Source: Takakia lepidozioides
Taxonomy: Eukaryota; Streptophyta; Takakiopsida; Takakiales; Takakiaceae
Assembly (NCBI GenBank): GCA_030704615.1
Contig: CM060731.1
Location: 59,250,756 to 59,314,755, forward strand
DNA: 64,000 nt
Direction of reading: 5' to 3'
The position numbers and the translations under genes were made by a program. Positions 11,377 through 24,500 of this stretch are shown piece after piece. Under the pieces are notes generated by a model. It worked only from the letters and a program-made list of their open reading frames with translations, made no database searches and had not been told where the DNA came from. The stretch's first letter is position 1, and each line of letters begins with the position of its first letter.

Positions 11377-11471
11377 AGACCGTCCATTGGGCCCTCGATG
11401 GCCTGTGTGTTGAGCAGTAGGCTCTGTAAATTCACTGGCCGTTCAAGAAACTTTAACTTTATCTTTATCTC
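11377..11471 (+). mobile_element. 5'-truncated SINE, family 1
   Basis: Only the 3' half of the family is present: CAGACCGTCCATTGGGCC, GTTGAGCAGTAGGCTCTG and the CTTTAACTTTATC tail. The tRNA-like head is missing. Confidence 0.7.
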
Positions 11472-12595
11472 CCTCTGACTAATTCAACTTACTGTTCTTT
11501 TCTCTTTTTTTTTTGTTTTTTTTTGACAGAAGGAGGAGGTAGCCCCTTTCTTTTCTCTCCCTCTCAACCTCCCAAACAAAAAAGAGGGAAGGAAAGCAAT
11601 TTATTAATTGTGTTGGGAGTCCAATGGGCACGAATAAAGCAACAAATTTCAGAACCACAATAACTCCAAGCGGTCCAGAAGACAAGGAGAGGGGTCAAGA
11701 ATTGAGCGAGAGTAGCACTCAGGTTTGGTAGAGCTCAGACCAAATCTTAGAGATGCACCCCCAGACCATAGGGACTGGGTCTTTCCAGGATTATCCACCT
11801 GGAGTTCACAATCAATCCCTGTGTTGAACAACACAACATTAAAGCCATGTAAATGACATGTAATGCCTAACACATCATTGTTTGCACATGACAGTGCAGG
11901 CTTGCTAGGATCTCAAACTTCCTCACCAATTAGAGACTTTCGAAGTTTTTTTTGTCAAACTACTTTGTGTTAACTTAACCATGGAACCCAAGGAGACAAC
12001 AGTCAACTGTCCAACCTATACCACGGATGAGGTGGCTCAAGACTCAAGACCCACCTGGATCTGGCACATACAGAATATCATTTGGTCAACACCTATCTTG
12101 CATTGGATAGGTAGGACCTCTAGAAAATTGCATAGACTTCTGTATCAAATACATTTTAACTTCACAGGAGTTGAAAACAAGTTGGAAGCAGCCCGTCTTA
12201 TCATAGCACTGCAGAGTCTGCAGTATAAAATCTGTTGCTAACGAATCATTTAGCATCTAAAGGTGACAATCAGAACCATGAGATATGTAATTTCAGGCAG
12301 GGACATAAATGCAAGCAAGAGACAATCCACCCTACAGAGGAACAGTTTGGAGATGATAAATCTTACAACTGAATAGAACCCTTTATGACCCTCACACTAG
12401 ACTGCTGTCTGGTTACAACTCCTACACCATTCAAAAGTATTTGGCACAGTATGGATGAGGGAGCCATCCTGTGGGTACTGCACCTGCCACCTAAACTGCC
12501 CAAATTGAGCAAGGGCAGGGCACGGCAATGGCCATGAGGCAAACACATTCCAATTGGAGAAATTTACTAGAAACTGTCTATAAGTGCCTGTGGTG
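11472..12595. other. 3' flank / untranslated region of the ATRX-like gene
   Basis: The stretch lies downstream of the ATRX-like stop codon (that gene runs right to left). No convincing gene is seen on either strand. A plus-strand frame at 11981-12241 has no recognised motif and is probably antisense noise. Minus-strand AATAAA-type words (plus-strand TTTATT) occur near 11599 and could serve in 3'-end formation. Confidence 0.4.
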
Positions 12596-15500
12596 CTATC
12601 GTTTCCTCACTGCTTCCCAGGATATGGATCTGCCACACACCTTGCAAGCCACTGTTGTACCTGTTTTCACATTACCATCTATCAGCTGCTGGGTATGGTA
12701 GATTTCCTTGCATGTTGGAGGATGCACACCTGAGCTGTTGCTCAAGGGAGGCGGCACACCCTCGGAGGGAGCCCATCCTGTACCTTCGGCATGGAAGGAC
12801 TCCCAAGCCAGTCTCTGTTCTTCTTTTGAAAGCTTCTCGTCCTCCAGATCCTCCAAGAGAGGTTCATGCTCATGATATCGAACCACCCACCTGCACCACA
12901 CAAAGACATTAAACACATTGATTTCCATGTCCCTTTTTTGGCTGGAATGTCTTTCAGTGTGTCTGGCAGTAGTCATAGCAGGTGGCATTCCATTCTAGTA
13001 TTAAGCTGCATGTTTGGTGCCAACAACAACTATCCATACCACACTTAGTAGTAAATGTCTGAGGCAGTCTTCATCTTCCATGGTATGAGACCAATAGAAC
13101 CATCGAGAGCTTGGCACCTCTACAAGACGTGTCCAACTGGGAGAGGCCTCCCAAAGTTGCCTGCAGCCAAACCAGAGTTGTATAGCTCCATGCAAATCTC
13201 TGCTGAATAAGGAGTACTGCTCTTACCATCTTAAACGTGGGCTCAAACATAATCACAAATAGCTCCACAGGTGGTCCAATCTCAGAGAACCAGCACTTTG
13301 TGCAGACATCACTCATGTGACACCTACCAGTTTGTCAGGTTTGGTATCTTACCGGGGACGATACTCAAGAAGGAGTCTTCCCATCAAATCATCACGAGGT
13401 GGGGCATCATCAGGGATTGAGAATGCTGAATGCTTGGATTTCGTTGATGGGCCGGCCATCCCCTCTTGTACAGGAGCACCACATTGAACTCTTGCCGGGC
13501 TTTCAGAGGCACTTGTAGCAAGGGCCGGCTTTAGAGAGCAAGTTTTATCCAAGTCTTGCAGATGCTCACCCAGTGTGTCTTCAAATTGAAACCCATCGTC
13601 ATCCTTGTCCAGCATAAATAGGAACTCCAGGTCGTCTTCGACAAAAAAGCGGCCAACCTGGTGTGCATCAAGTACCCTTGCAGCCAACCCTTCCTTCGCC
13701 ACCTGCAACTATGATTGTCACTAACAGCAACGTGTACTTGGATAGATTGTACTCATAAGACGTTGTTTGCCGTAGCCTTGTGGCCATTGACCCCGCGCCA
13801 CTTGGATAGAGAGAAGGAAAGAAGTGCAGAGTACGCTGATGGACAGAAGAGAGACAAGCAGGAAGGAAAGAAATTTAAGTGGGCAACTGGACTGCAATAG
13901 GAAAAGCTTCAATCTTTGGCCTTGCCACTTTCCTCCTAAAGAGGAGAAAGTCAAAACAGAGGAAAGGAACACAAGGACTGGGCTTTAAATGACAAGCATT
14001 CACTGTTGTGTGTGAGCTTAAATTCCTCTGCCCAGAACTTTTCACTTAATATGACCTCATGCCATATGCTATGTGTGGTCAAAGAAACATAACATCTTTA
14101 TGTGAATTGGACAAATCATTGGTATGGTGCTTCTGCAGCTGTTTGGAATCACCTGCCGATTGTAGATCTTTTCCTCCATAGTGCCAGAGGCCAGAAGCCG
14201 GTAGGCATATACATTCTTCTTCTGCCCAAACCTGTACATTTAAAACAATGCATTTTTTAGGGTGAATTGTATTCAGATTATTACACTAGTCAATTAAACC
14301 AACAGACAGTAGGTGATTCTCCACCAACTTAGGCAGTCAATCAGACTACCGAAGATCCGATGTAAATCTTGTAAGACCAACAAGACTAACTCTTATAGCT
14401 GTAATTGGCCAAGAGAGATCTACACGTTACCAGTACCATTTCATGTCATTTCCTTTCTCTCTGGGCCACAAGGCTATGGCAAACGTCTCATGGGAACATT
14501 CTCAATTCTCTTCTTTCTCTCTCTGTCTCTCCGGAAAGTTGTTCAAACTGCCAAGGGCAAAGCTCTGGGGCTCACTAAATTTTTCCACTGCAGAGGGGTC
14601 AACTCTGAGGTTAAGAAAACCATGCTTTGTCGCGTTATTAGACCTGCCTTGGAGTACGGATCTGCTATATGGGTTAATAACTCCAACCAGGCTAAGTCTC
14701 TAGAATCCATTCAAGTGGGGGTGCTTAAGGAGTGTATGTCATGCTCCAAAACAGCCAATGTGGCTGTTCGGGGTGAGTTTGGCATTCCGTCCTTAAGCTC
14801 CTGACGAGATGAATTCAAGGTCAGATGGTGGGGTCAGCTGCAACATATGCCCAACACCAGATATCCTAAGTTAATCGACTCTATATCTTGGAAACAGGAC
14901 CGCCCTGTCAAACAGGCTAAGTCTTGGCAGAAGAGAGTAGAAGAGATTCTCAAGGACCTGGACCTGGATCCGCAAGTCTTGACCCTGCTGGATAAATCTG
15001 ACTTAGAGGCTGTAGTGTCCTCAGCCATGTCTGTTGCCATGAGATTGTCTGATGAAAATGAAGTTAGGCAGAAAACTTCCCTGAACTTGTTTCCAGTCAG
15101 TGACATGGGGGAGGACATCTTGGATGACCTCAAGGGTCTACCCTAGACTGAAATTTAAACTCAGGGCAGGAAGCCTACCTTTGAACAGCAAACAGAAGCA
15201 GAGACGAAAGGGAGAGTGCAATTGCCCGCTGTGTGGGCAATCTGAAGACAGTATTCACTTTCTGATACACTGTCCGGGGTTCTCTCACCAAAGAGACGCT
15301 CTCTTCAATTCTATCAAGGGAATTGTGCCTGTACCCCTGTTTAACAACTTTGAAAGTCTCGAGGCTGAGCCAAAAGCCCAGGCCCTCCTGAGGCCTAGTT
15401 TTTGGGCAAATCACACACAGCAGACTGATGCTTGTGTGAAGGGATTTCTAGAGGATATCTGGAAAACCTGGATTAATTCTTTATATGGAGGTAAGTCTTA

Positions 15501-18500
15501 CTACCAACGTCAGCCCCTGACAGAGGTAGGTTCTGTCCGTTTTGTTCCCGCTCAAACTGGGCGCGGGGTCAATGGCCACAAGGCTACGGCAAACAACGTC
15601 TTATGAGTACAATCTCTACCCGAATGTAAGTGCCCGTTGTGTGGGCAACCTGAAGACAATATTCACTTCCTGATTCATTGTCCTGGGTACTCTCACCAAC
15701 GGGACACCCTCTTCAATTCCATCAAGGAAATTGTGCCTGTACCTCTGTTTAACAACTTCGAAAATCTTGAGGCTGAGCCAAAAGCCCAGGCCCTTTTGGG
15801 GTCTAGCTATTGGGCAAATCACGCACATCAGATTGATGCTTGTGTGAAGGGATTTCTGGAGGATATCTGGAAATCTTGGATCAACTGTTTATTCCAAGGT
15901 AAATCATACTACCGGCGTCAGCCCCTGACAAAGGTAGTTTCTGTCCCTTTATGTTCCGTTCAAACTGGGCACGGGGTCAATGGCCACAAGGCTACGGCAA
16001 ACAATGTCTTATGAGAACAATCTCTACCCGAATGAGTCCTTCACGAAGGTACTTTTGTTTCTGCCAAACTGGACATGGGGCCTATGGCCATGGAGATGAA
16101 GTGTCATGAGTCCATTTTTCCTGTCTCTCTCCATTTCCTGATACATTGTCCAGGGAAAGTCACCAGAGAGTGACTCTCTTCAGGAACATCAAGAACATGG
16201 TTCCTGCACCTCTATTCCCCAACTTCGAAAATCTTGAGGCTCAGCCTAAAGCCCTGGCCCTGTTGGGGTCTAATGCCTGGGCAGCTCACATACAGCAATT
16301 TGAGGCTTGTGTGAAGGGCTTTCTAGAGGATATCTGGAAAAGCCGGATTAGTTGTCTTTATCAGGTAAGTCAAACTACCAGAGTGAGCCCCTCAAAGGTA
16401 GTATCTGTTCCTTATGTTCCGCCCAAACTGGGTGTGGGGTCTATGGCCACAAGGCTACACCAAACAACATCTTATAAGTACATTCTCACACAACCAGCCA
16501 ACTGGGTAGAATGAAGCTGCACCTCCAGGCTCGAAAGAGGGCCTGCAAGTCGTGGGTTGGGTTCCAAGAGCCATCAACAATGATTACTCGGTTAGCAGCA
16601 GGTAGGTTGATCCCAATAGACCCCGCCCGGGTAGATATAAGCACACATTGAATGTCAGTATTACTGGCATTGTTGAAACGCTCCACCATATCCTGCCTGG
16701 ACTTAGCAGACGTTTGGCCATCCAACCTGGATTACACAACCACAAAACATGATTTACATAAATCCACCCTGCTCATAACAATGACCACATGAACAAAACT
16801 GCAAGAATAGTGCTTGACATTTCTTATCCTGTTCTGTCACTTCCCCATCTCATTATGTTCAAATTGGGTAGAGTCACAGTAGAGGTCAGAGATCATCTGT
16901 CTGTGTCCTACTCTTACAAAACCTAGACAGCCTAGACCTCGCTAAACCCAGAACAAAGATAAAAGCACCAACAATGACAGCCCCGATGAACATAACTTTG
17001 CCATAACTATGTTGTTTGAGCACCATCAAATTCATGACCCATCTGCTGAGGTGGATTCATGCCAGATCAATCTAGTACTTGAACAGGCTAAGGACAGGAC
17101 ACAGACCAACCTGTGATTTAACCAGAAGTGTTCCAGGAGGAGTTGCACACATCATTATCATCATATGCCTTAACTAATTGCAGCATGTCTGACTCTGGGG
17201 GCTGATGCACAATATTTCATGATTGAAATTGAGCAAACCAAGTGCCATGAGGTACTGCAAAAATTTAACATCATCTGGTATTCTAATTTAGATACAGCTC
17301 CAGAGAGGACCCATGTTTCCAGGAACAGTCTGATACCTGTACCAATCTCTTCCCAGCCTCCAAGATCCACCGTTACCACGTAGCCGAGGCAGTCTCCCAA
17401 GAAACGTTTCAATGAGATCAAGAGTGTGCAAGCTTTGGCTAAACACAAGGGCTTTGTCGCCCCTGGCAGAGCACATGGAGAGAAGCTTCAGCAGTAGCAC
17501 CATCTTGCCACTCGACTCCACAACTTGGCGTGCCTGGAACTCCATTATGTCCTTCCACCAGCCTGACTTGTCAATCTGCTTGCAGAAAAATATGTTACAG
17601 GTTGTGCAGACCAGTAGCATGGGGCATGTGAACTGGCTGGGTTTAAAATTAACCTCATCCCACATGGTCTGGTTGTTTATCATTGAACTTACGAATGTAT
17701 ACTCTAAACACAAGGGACATTCACGGGATCTGCAGTAAGGCTCTGAAGGTGGCTTCTCCTCAGATTGAGAAAGCTTCAGGACAAGCATAGGTTTAACCCA
17801 TAAACCCTGGATAAGGTGCCCTCTCAAAGATGTAACTTTCTAGTGCCTATTCCTGTATCACCAAACATATTATGTCTATATTCGTGTCCAGATGCCTCTG
17901 AATTGGAGTGCCTTGCATACCATACAGTCTGCACTTAAGAACTGTCCTATGGATGCCTATGAGACTAGGCTTGTTGATCATGGAGTTGCAAAAAACCTGA
18001 ACCTCCAGCACAGGAAAGGGCCATATCTAGTACAAAACCTAACATCCATAGAAAGTGACCATAAAGAAAGTTAGATCCTACCACCTCAAAAAATTTCAGA
18101 AAAATCCACAGTAGAAATTGGGAGATTATAACGATTTACTGGAGGACAAAAGGCTACCCTGTGGAAAACGTGGGAGCCGTCATCCATGTCCAGCCCTTGC
18201 TTGTTTACTGACAAAATTTCTATAAAACAGAATTTTCTTTTTAACTGATTTAAAAAGTGCCATTGTGTTGGAAATTGGATTTTTAATAACCACAGTTAAA
18301 TGTGGACCAGCGACCACAAAGTGGTCACTTGGGCATTTAGGGGTAGTGGATCAATACACTTCCAAGTACTCCCCTCCTGCTTGCAGCGGACCAGGACAAT
18401 ATCAGAGATGAATTTCAAGACAACCATGGATACAGACGAATTACTTACATCCTCTAACTCGCCACTTGCCTTGCTGTTGTTCCGACCATTCCCCACCTTG

Positions 18501-21500
18501 TTCTTATCTTCTGCATATACAAAATTAGTTAAATATACATGAGTAATAATTAAATGCATCAGAATGAATCAGAGGTGAGGGGGAGGAGAATTAAAGAATA
18601 CATGGATGCACTATTGTTGTGGACTGTTCCTTATAAATATTTGACGATGAAATTCCGTCAGGAGGAATCTAAACATCTGTCGAAGGCAGCTGTGGAGTTT
18701 TAGTCCAGCTGTACGTTCTGAAGTACAAAGCCAGCAACAATCCACCAACAGGCGGTGTTTTGACCTAGAGGACAGATTATGCTACGAAACACATTGCTCT
18801 TTGTAGTCCCCAATATGGGATGAATGCAACACTGCAGTCACACTGTCTACGAAAGGTAGGCGAGGGAATAAAATCTATCACATTGAGAGAAGATGAGAAG
18901 CAGAAAGACTAACAACTTCTGTCCACCACAAGCCCACAAGGCCCATGGGACCCAAAAGAAGCTTCTAAATGAGACGCAAAATTCCAAGACCACTTCTCCT
19001 TTGAATTTCTGATGCACTTGGAGGATGCGGTGCTCCCAGAGGTACACTAACCTATGATGATCCCCATAAATGAAGGCCTCTAATGAGGATAAGCAGTCAC
19101 CACATCTCGCGGTAAAGTGGGCAAGAAAAAGATGACCATCCTGTCCACATTTTTAGAAAAAAAGAGAAAAAATCTTCATTACATGGACAGGACACCCACA
19201 ATCCTGTTGCATATCAAGAGGTGTATAAGATACGGGAAGGGGTTGAGCAAGCCAACCTTTGGGGGTATCAACAATACAAGCTTCCACATCGTTGAGTACA
19301 TCCTCATCAGTATCCACAATGAAGTTCTCAAGATTGTCCTCCTTTCTAAGATCTTTCTCCTCTTGAGCAAGTAATAACAGGTCGGGATGATTCCAAATCT
19401 TGAGTTTTTGCAGTAAGACACAATAATAAACCCTCTTAAAATGATTAAACTCTCTACCTATCTACCTATGACTTTCCTGTTTTCAGTAAAAATGAAATGA
19501 AATGAAATGGTACTTTATAACGTCCGCAGAAAGCTCATAGAGCTTATGGGAAAAAATGGAAGAAAACATGAGAGAGGAAAAAAAAACCAGAGCAAAAAAT
19601 AAAACTATTGTTCGAGTGAGAAAGCCATTGAAAGCACAGAAAGGGGCTGAAAAAACCCTCTAAAGACAAAGAGAAAGGGAGTTAGCTGCCAAAGAAGCTA
19701 GCCTGATTGACCTATCACAAGTCCACGCCCTGTGAAAGTCAAGCCACGAAGGCAACTTGAGCATCAAAGTATGCTCCTTGGTAGTCTCTGGCACCTCTCC
19801 CTCTACTTTCAAGGGAGGCAATCCCAGGGCATGTTGGAAGCGAGAGGGTGACACATCCTCATTTACAATCCATGGTGACTGTTGGCCATTGCCTATGGTC
19901 GTATCTCTGAGCCAGCAATGAGGTTTCTAATTGACAGTACAAAAAAAACCAGAAAATAAAATGGTGCTTGCATACAACCAACAATACTTACATTGCATTG
20001 GTGCTGCTCTAGTGGTTGGCAATGCTATTTACTGAAAACTACTGCAAACCTTCTCTCTAACATACATGTGAAACACAAGGTTATGGTTCGAAAACAGAGA
20101 GAGATAAGTAGGTCCTGACAGAGGATAAACATATATAAAATGAGGCAACTCCACTGACCTTGGCCAAGGCATGGTAGGCATTGAAAAGGAATTTACGGCA
20201 GCCCTGGGTCTCCATAGGGCCATCTGCCAAGAATCCATGAACTTGCAAGAATCGAGTGTAAAGATTGCGTTGCAAGGGAGACAATCTCACAGAGATCACA
20301 TACGCACACTTGGAAGGCAACTCATCTTTCAAAACAGTCATATTTTTCCGTTGGACAAAGCCTTTGAGTTGCTTGTGCAACACATGGGCACGCTGCTTCA
20401 TTAGCTGGACATCCCTTGATGTGGAGTCAGCATGCTGCCCATTCTCTATTGGGTTCTGGAACCTGTCACACAATATGATACATAAGGATCATCACACTAT
20501 CCTGAAGGCACAAGAGCGACTACCATTCATCCCATTTGTTCGCATCCACTCTGCCCATTAGAATTCTATCATGCACATCTGGCGCAGAGTTTAATAACAT
20601 GGTAGTGAATCACTACCATTAAACTTTCATCTGTCTGGCTACCATCAGCTATTGATGCATTGAAACACCATCATTAGGCGTTTCAACTATGGTAGACCAT
20701 TTCAACCACAATGGTCTGGATACAGTACAACATCCCTGATGCAGGCAATCAAAGGCCAAACAGAAGTGATTAAGGGCAAGGATCTTCTCAGCTCATTTTG
20801 TTCCAGCTCTGTTTTACCAGGGTTCACAGAAACCACTAGGTTCTAAGGGCAGCATCTACAACAAAAGCAAGAGCTTGTCTACCAACCTTCTACAGCAGCA
20901 GAAGTTGCAAACAGCCGAGCAGTTTTCTGAGGAGAAACTAAATTGCCAGCAGAGAAGGAGAGGATGTCTAATATTTTTCCAGACCACCCTGAGCACCTTG
21001 CTTTTGTGCCACAATCACTGAAGTTGGGATGACAAGTCTGCAGGGAGCTAGGGAGTTCATGACATGTGAACTAAGGCAAATCTTCCTTGGTGATATATGT
21101 CATCACTATATGTGACCTGACTGTAGCTAAAACTGCTCTACTAGCTCTAAAAAGGCCATTTTTAAAATAGCTGGACTAGCCAGAGCAGAATGGTTTGGAA
21201 TCCTGCCACATAATAGGGTGCTAAATACTTTTGCTATTTGGGGTAGGTGTTACCAGTAATATGTTGTGTCAGACCAAGGTCTGGGAAGGTGGCAAATGCA
21301 GTAGTTCTTTTATGGCAAGAAAAATAAACAGAGACATGGGGGAATGATCGGGATAACAGGGAGTTAATGGAATGACGGTGGACAGAGCAGGAAATGTAGG
21401 AGGTCAACCGACTGGTTCGATTCCAACAGAATCGCACCCAATTGGCATGGGCGCTTTTGCACATCATGCTCAACGTCCATAATCACCACCTCTTGCACAC

Positions 21501-24500
21501 CAAACCTCAGGTGTGACTCCTCTTCCAGACATGTAGGAAATGAAATGGAGGGAAGCAATCTTACCTTCTTTTGAAGGATGGAGCTGGCCCAAGAAAACCC
21601 TCTCTGACAAAGTCCACCATCTACAACGCAAAAGCACACACATAAAAGAAACAGATAAGGCCAAGAAGGCAGGTTCCTGTGTAAGCAAAAGTGCCTCTAA
21701 AACTTTAGATTATACTCATAAGACGTTGCCGTAGCCTTTGTGGCCATTGACCCCGCGCTCCATATGAGCGGAACACCAAGGGACAGAAACTACCTTTGTC
21801 AGGGGCTGATGCCAGTGGTATGACTTACCTTGGAAAAGACAATTCATCCGAGTTTTGCAGATATCCTCTAGAAATCCATTCACACGAGCATCGATCTGCT
21901 GCGTGTGGTTTGCCCAATAACTAGGCCCTGAAAGGGCCTGGGCTTTTGGCTCAGCCTTGAGACTTTCAAAGTTGGTAAACAGAGCTACACGCAGAATTCC
22001 CTTGATGGATTTGAAGAGGACATCTCTCTGGTGAGAGTACCCAGGACAATGAATCAGAAAGTGAATATTGTCTTCAGGTTGCCCACACAACGGTGTTTGC
22101 AACCCCACTTTGCTCTCTGCTTCTGTTTGCTGTTCAAAGGTAGGCTTCCTGCCCTGAGTTTAAATTTCAGTCTAGTCCCGAGGGTGGGTAAACCCTTGAG
22201 GTCATCCACGATGGCCTCTCCCATGTCACAGACTGGGAACAAGTTCAGGGAAGTTTCCTGCCTAACTTCATTTTCATCAGACAATTTCGTGGCAACAGAC
22301 ATGGCTTCGGACACTACAGCTTCAGACTTATCCGGCAGGGTCAAGGCTTGCGGACTCTATCACTTTAGAATGTAAACACATCCATTATTGCAAAGGTACG
22401 GCACACTTACACAGTAGTATTCCATCAGATTGTTCTGCAGTGGTGATCCAGTCAATGCAATTCGGCGCTTTGTTCTCACTTGCTTGAGTGACTGTGTGAT
22501 ATCAGCCTTTCGATTCTTAATCATGTGTGCCTCATCACACACAAGTAGATCTGGCCCTGGATGCTGCACTCTCACTTATTGGGCGTTAGGTTGCACAACT
22601 GTTCAGTTTGCAGAAAGACTACCATTGTAAATCAAGAGTTGATGCAATTGGGTCAATTTCAAGCAGGAGCAAGCTAGTGGTAAGAATACAGGTCACACGG
22701 TGTCTTTCAATGAGTGGGGTACGTTGAACACCTCAATGATAACCTTGCATGTACTCCTCTAATGTATATCAAATAGCCATGTAAGGTATCCATGGCATGC
22801 AGCTCTAGAACCCACAATGCAATTTTCACACGTCTTCAAATACAAGTATGGTCAATCCTGGCAACTTGCAGATAGGCTGGGTGAGGCGGTGTCAGGTAAT
22901 AGAAATCTGCAGTCCCCACAGTTGACAGTTGTTCCAAATCAAATAAACTTGTGTGTCAGTGGGGTAATATGTGGGCATTCACCTGCAATGACACGCAAAG
23001 GCCTTCCCTCACAGACTTGTCCTTCACAGTTTTGCCCATGGATAGATTGCGGAACGCAGTGTAGCCAATGAGCATGACCCCACCATGCACTTGCCATCTA
23101 TTAAGGAGATCTGCTCGCTTTACATTGTCCCTGTCCCATAAAAAAATATCAATTTTCCATCTTTGAAGGGCTTCTAGGCTATCCCAAGCATGATCACATT
23201 CATGACTCTGTGATGGACATCTACAAGGATTAGAACTGCCTGGCAGCAACCTTAAAGTGGATGCTATAAAGTTCCTTTCTTGCTTGTCTTACTTTGGCCC
23301 ATGGGCTCGTGAGGATCCCTGCTCCCAATTTCTCTCCCTGTGTTATAAAGTTACTTTCTTTCTTTTGTCCGGTGAGTCCCTAAAATAGAGACCCCAAAAG
23401 TGGTTATAAAGCCCATGCCCAGTTTACAAAAGCAGAAACTGAGAAGAAAGCAGAACGGGACCTCCACCACTGACACGGAATCCTTAGATCTTTAGTATCT
23501 GCCCCTGATCTACATGAGCTTCCTGCCTCAATCTGCAGGGTACCAACTCTGTAGATGTCCGAAGCCCTTAGCAAAGAAATGAAATGGTACTTTATAACGT
23601 CCGCGGAAAGAAAGAAAGTCATGAAAATGGCGAGAGGTTCAAGGCCAGAGGGACTCTAGTAGAACACTGTAGACAAGAGGGTCAGTTGGCGGAGGGGAGA
23701 AAACAAAAAAGAAATCTTGTATTGCCCAGAGGAGCCCAGAGAACTGGGAACTCGAGGAAGCCTTACCGAGCAACATCTTCCAGCATGTACACGGATATGG
23801 GTTCTTCATTGGGTGGTTGCCACTTGCGAAACTCGCTGCGCCAATTGTGCAGAACATTGACAGGTACTACAATCAGCACTGTTCTCAGCCCCAAGTCCAC
23901 CTTTTTCAACACTGTGTGTATGAATGCGATTACCTGCAAACCAGCCATGTACATTATAAACTGTTGGAGATACTTTAGCAATACGTGATACAAACAGGGG
24001 ATCAAAAACCACCAGTCTTAATTTTGTTAAATTGGAGTGCTATTCAGATTATCCCCCACAAGTGTACGACAATGTGAGCAAACAGAAGAGGGCTTGCCTG
24101 CAATGTTTTCCCAAGGCCCATGCAGTGGGCCAGGATGCATCCAAGCCCATCAGCATGCGATTTCACCTTATTCACTGACTCGATGCAATTCTCCCACATA
24201 AATCGCAGGCCTGCCAACTGCACATCCACTGAATGAGTTGGCATGTAGAGATGCACCAACTGCCAGCCATGCTGTAATTACAATAGACCCTCTTATTCTA
24301 GTTTCTCTCTTGTTGTTCTACTTGAGTCCCTTGGGCCCTTTGGGCATAACAATTTCCAACAGCACATCCAAAGAACGAGTTGGCGAGATGCACCAACTGC
24401 CAGCCGTGTTGCAAAGACCCAATGCCCTTTTCAATTAGAGAAGGGCAAGGTAGGAGGAAGGGATAATATTAGAAAGCAGCAGATCTACTACCATTGGTGG

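Larger units (their letters stand above)
12596..19398 (-). other. ATRX-like gene exons 27-33: helicase C lobe and C-terminus
   Basis: Exon 27 (19257-19398) starts [18 protein letters not shown]. Exon 28 is basic. Exon 29 gives [20 protein letters not shown] and [15 protein letters not shown] (motif IV). Exon 30 gives [15 protein letters not shown] (motif V) and DLQALFRAW, completed by [19 protein letters not shown] in exon 31 (motif VI, arginine finger). Exon 32 begins [20 protein letters not shown]. Exon 33 gives [20 protein letters not shown] and a C-terminal [11 protein letters not shown] pair of cysteines before TAG, which plant ATRX proteins also carry. Confidence 0.92.

Noticed and set aside
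11981-12241. Plus-strand 86-codon frame as a gene
   Set aside because: It lies in the probable 3' untranslated part of the ATRX-like gene on the opposite strand and has no motif or splice context.
13201-13352. Extra ATRX exon between exons 32 and 33
   Set aside because: Minus-strand frames exist here but no phase-2 acceptor/donor pair fits, while exon 32 to exon 33 joins directly in phase and matches the family.
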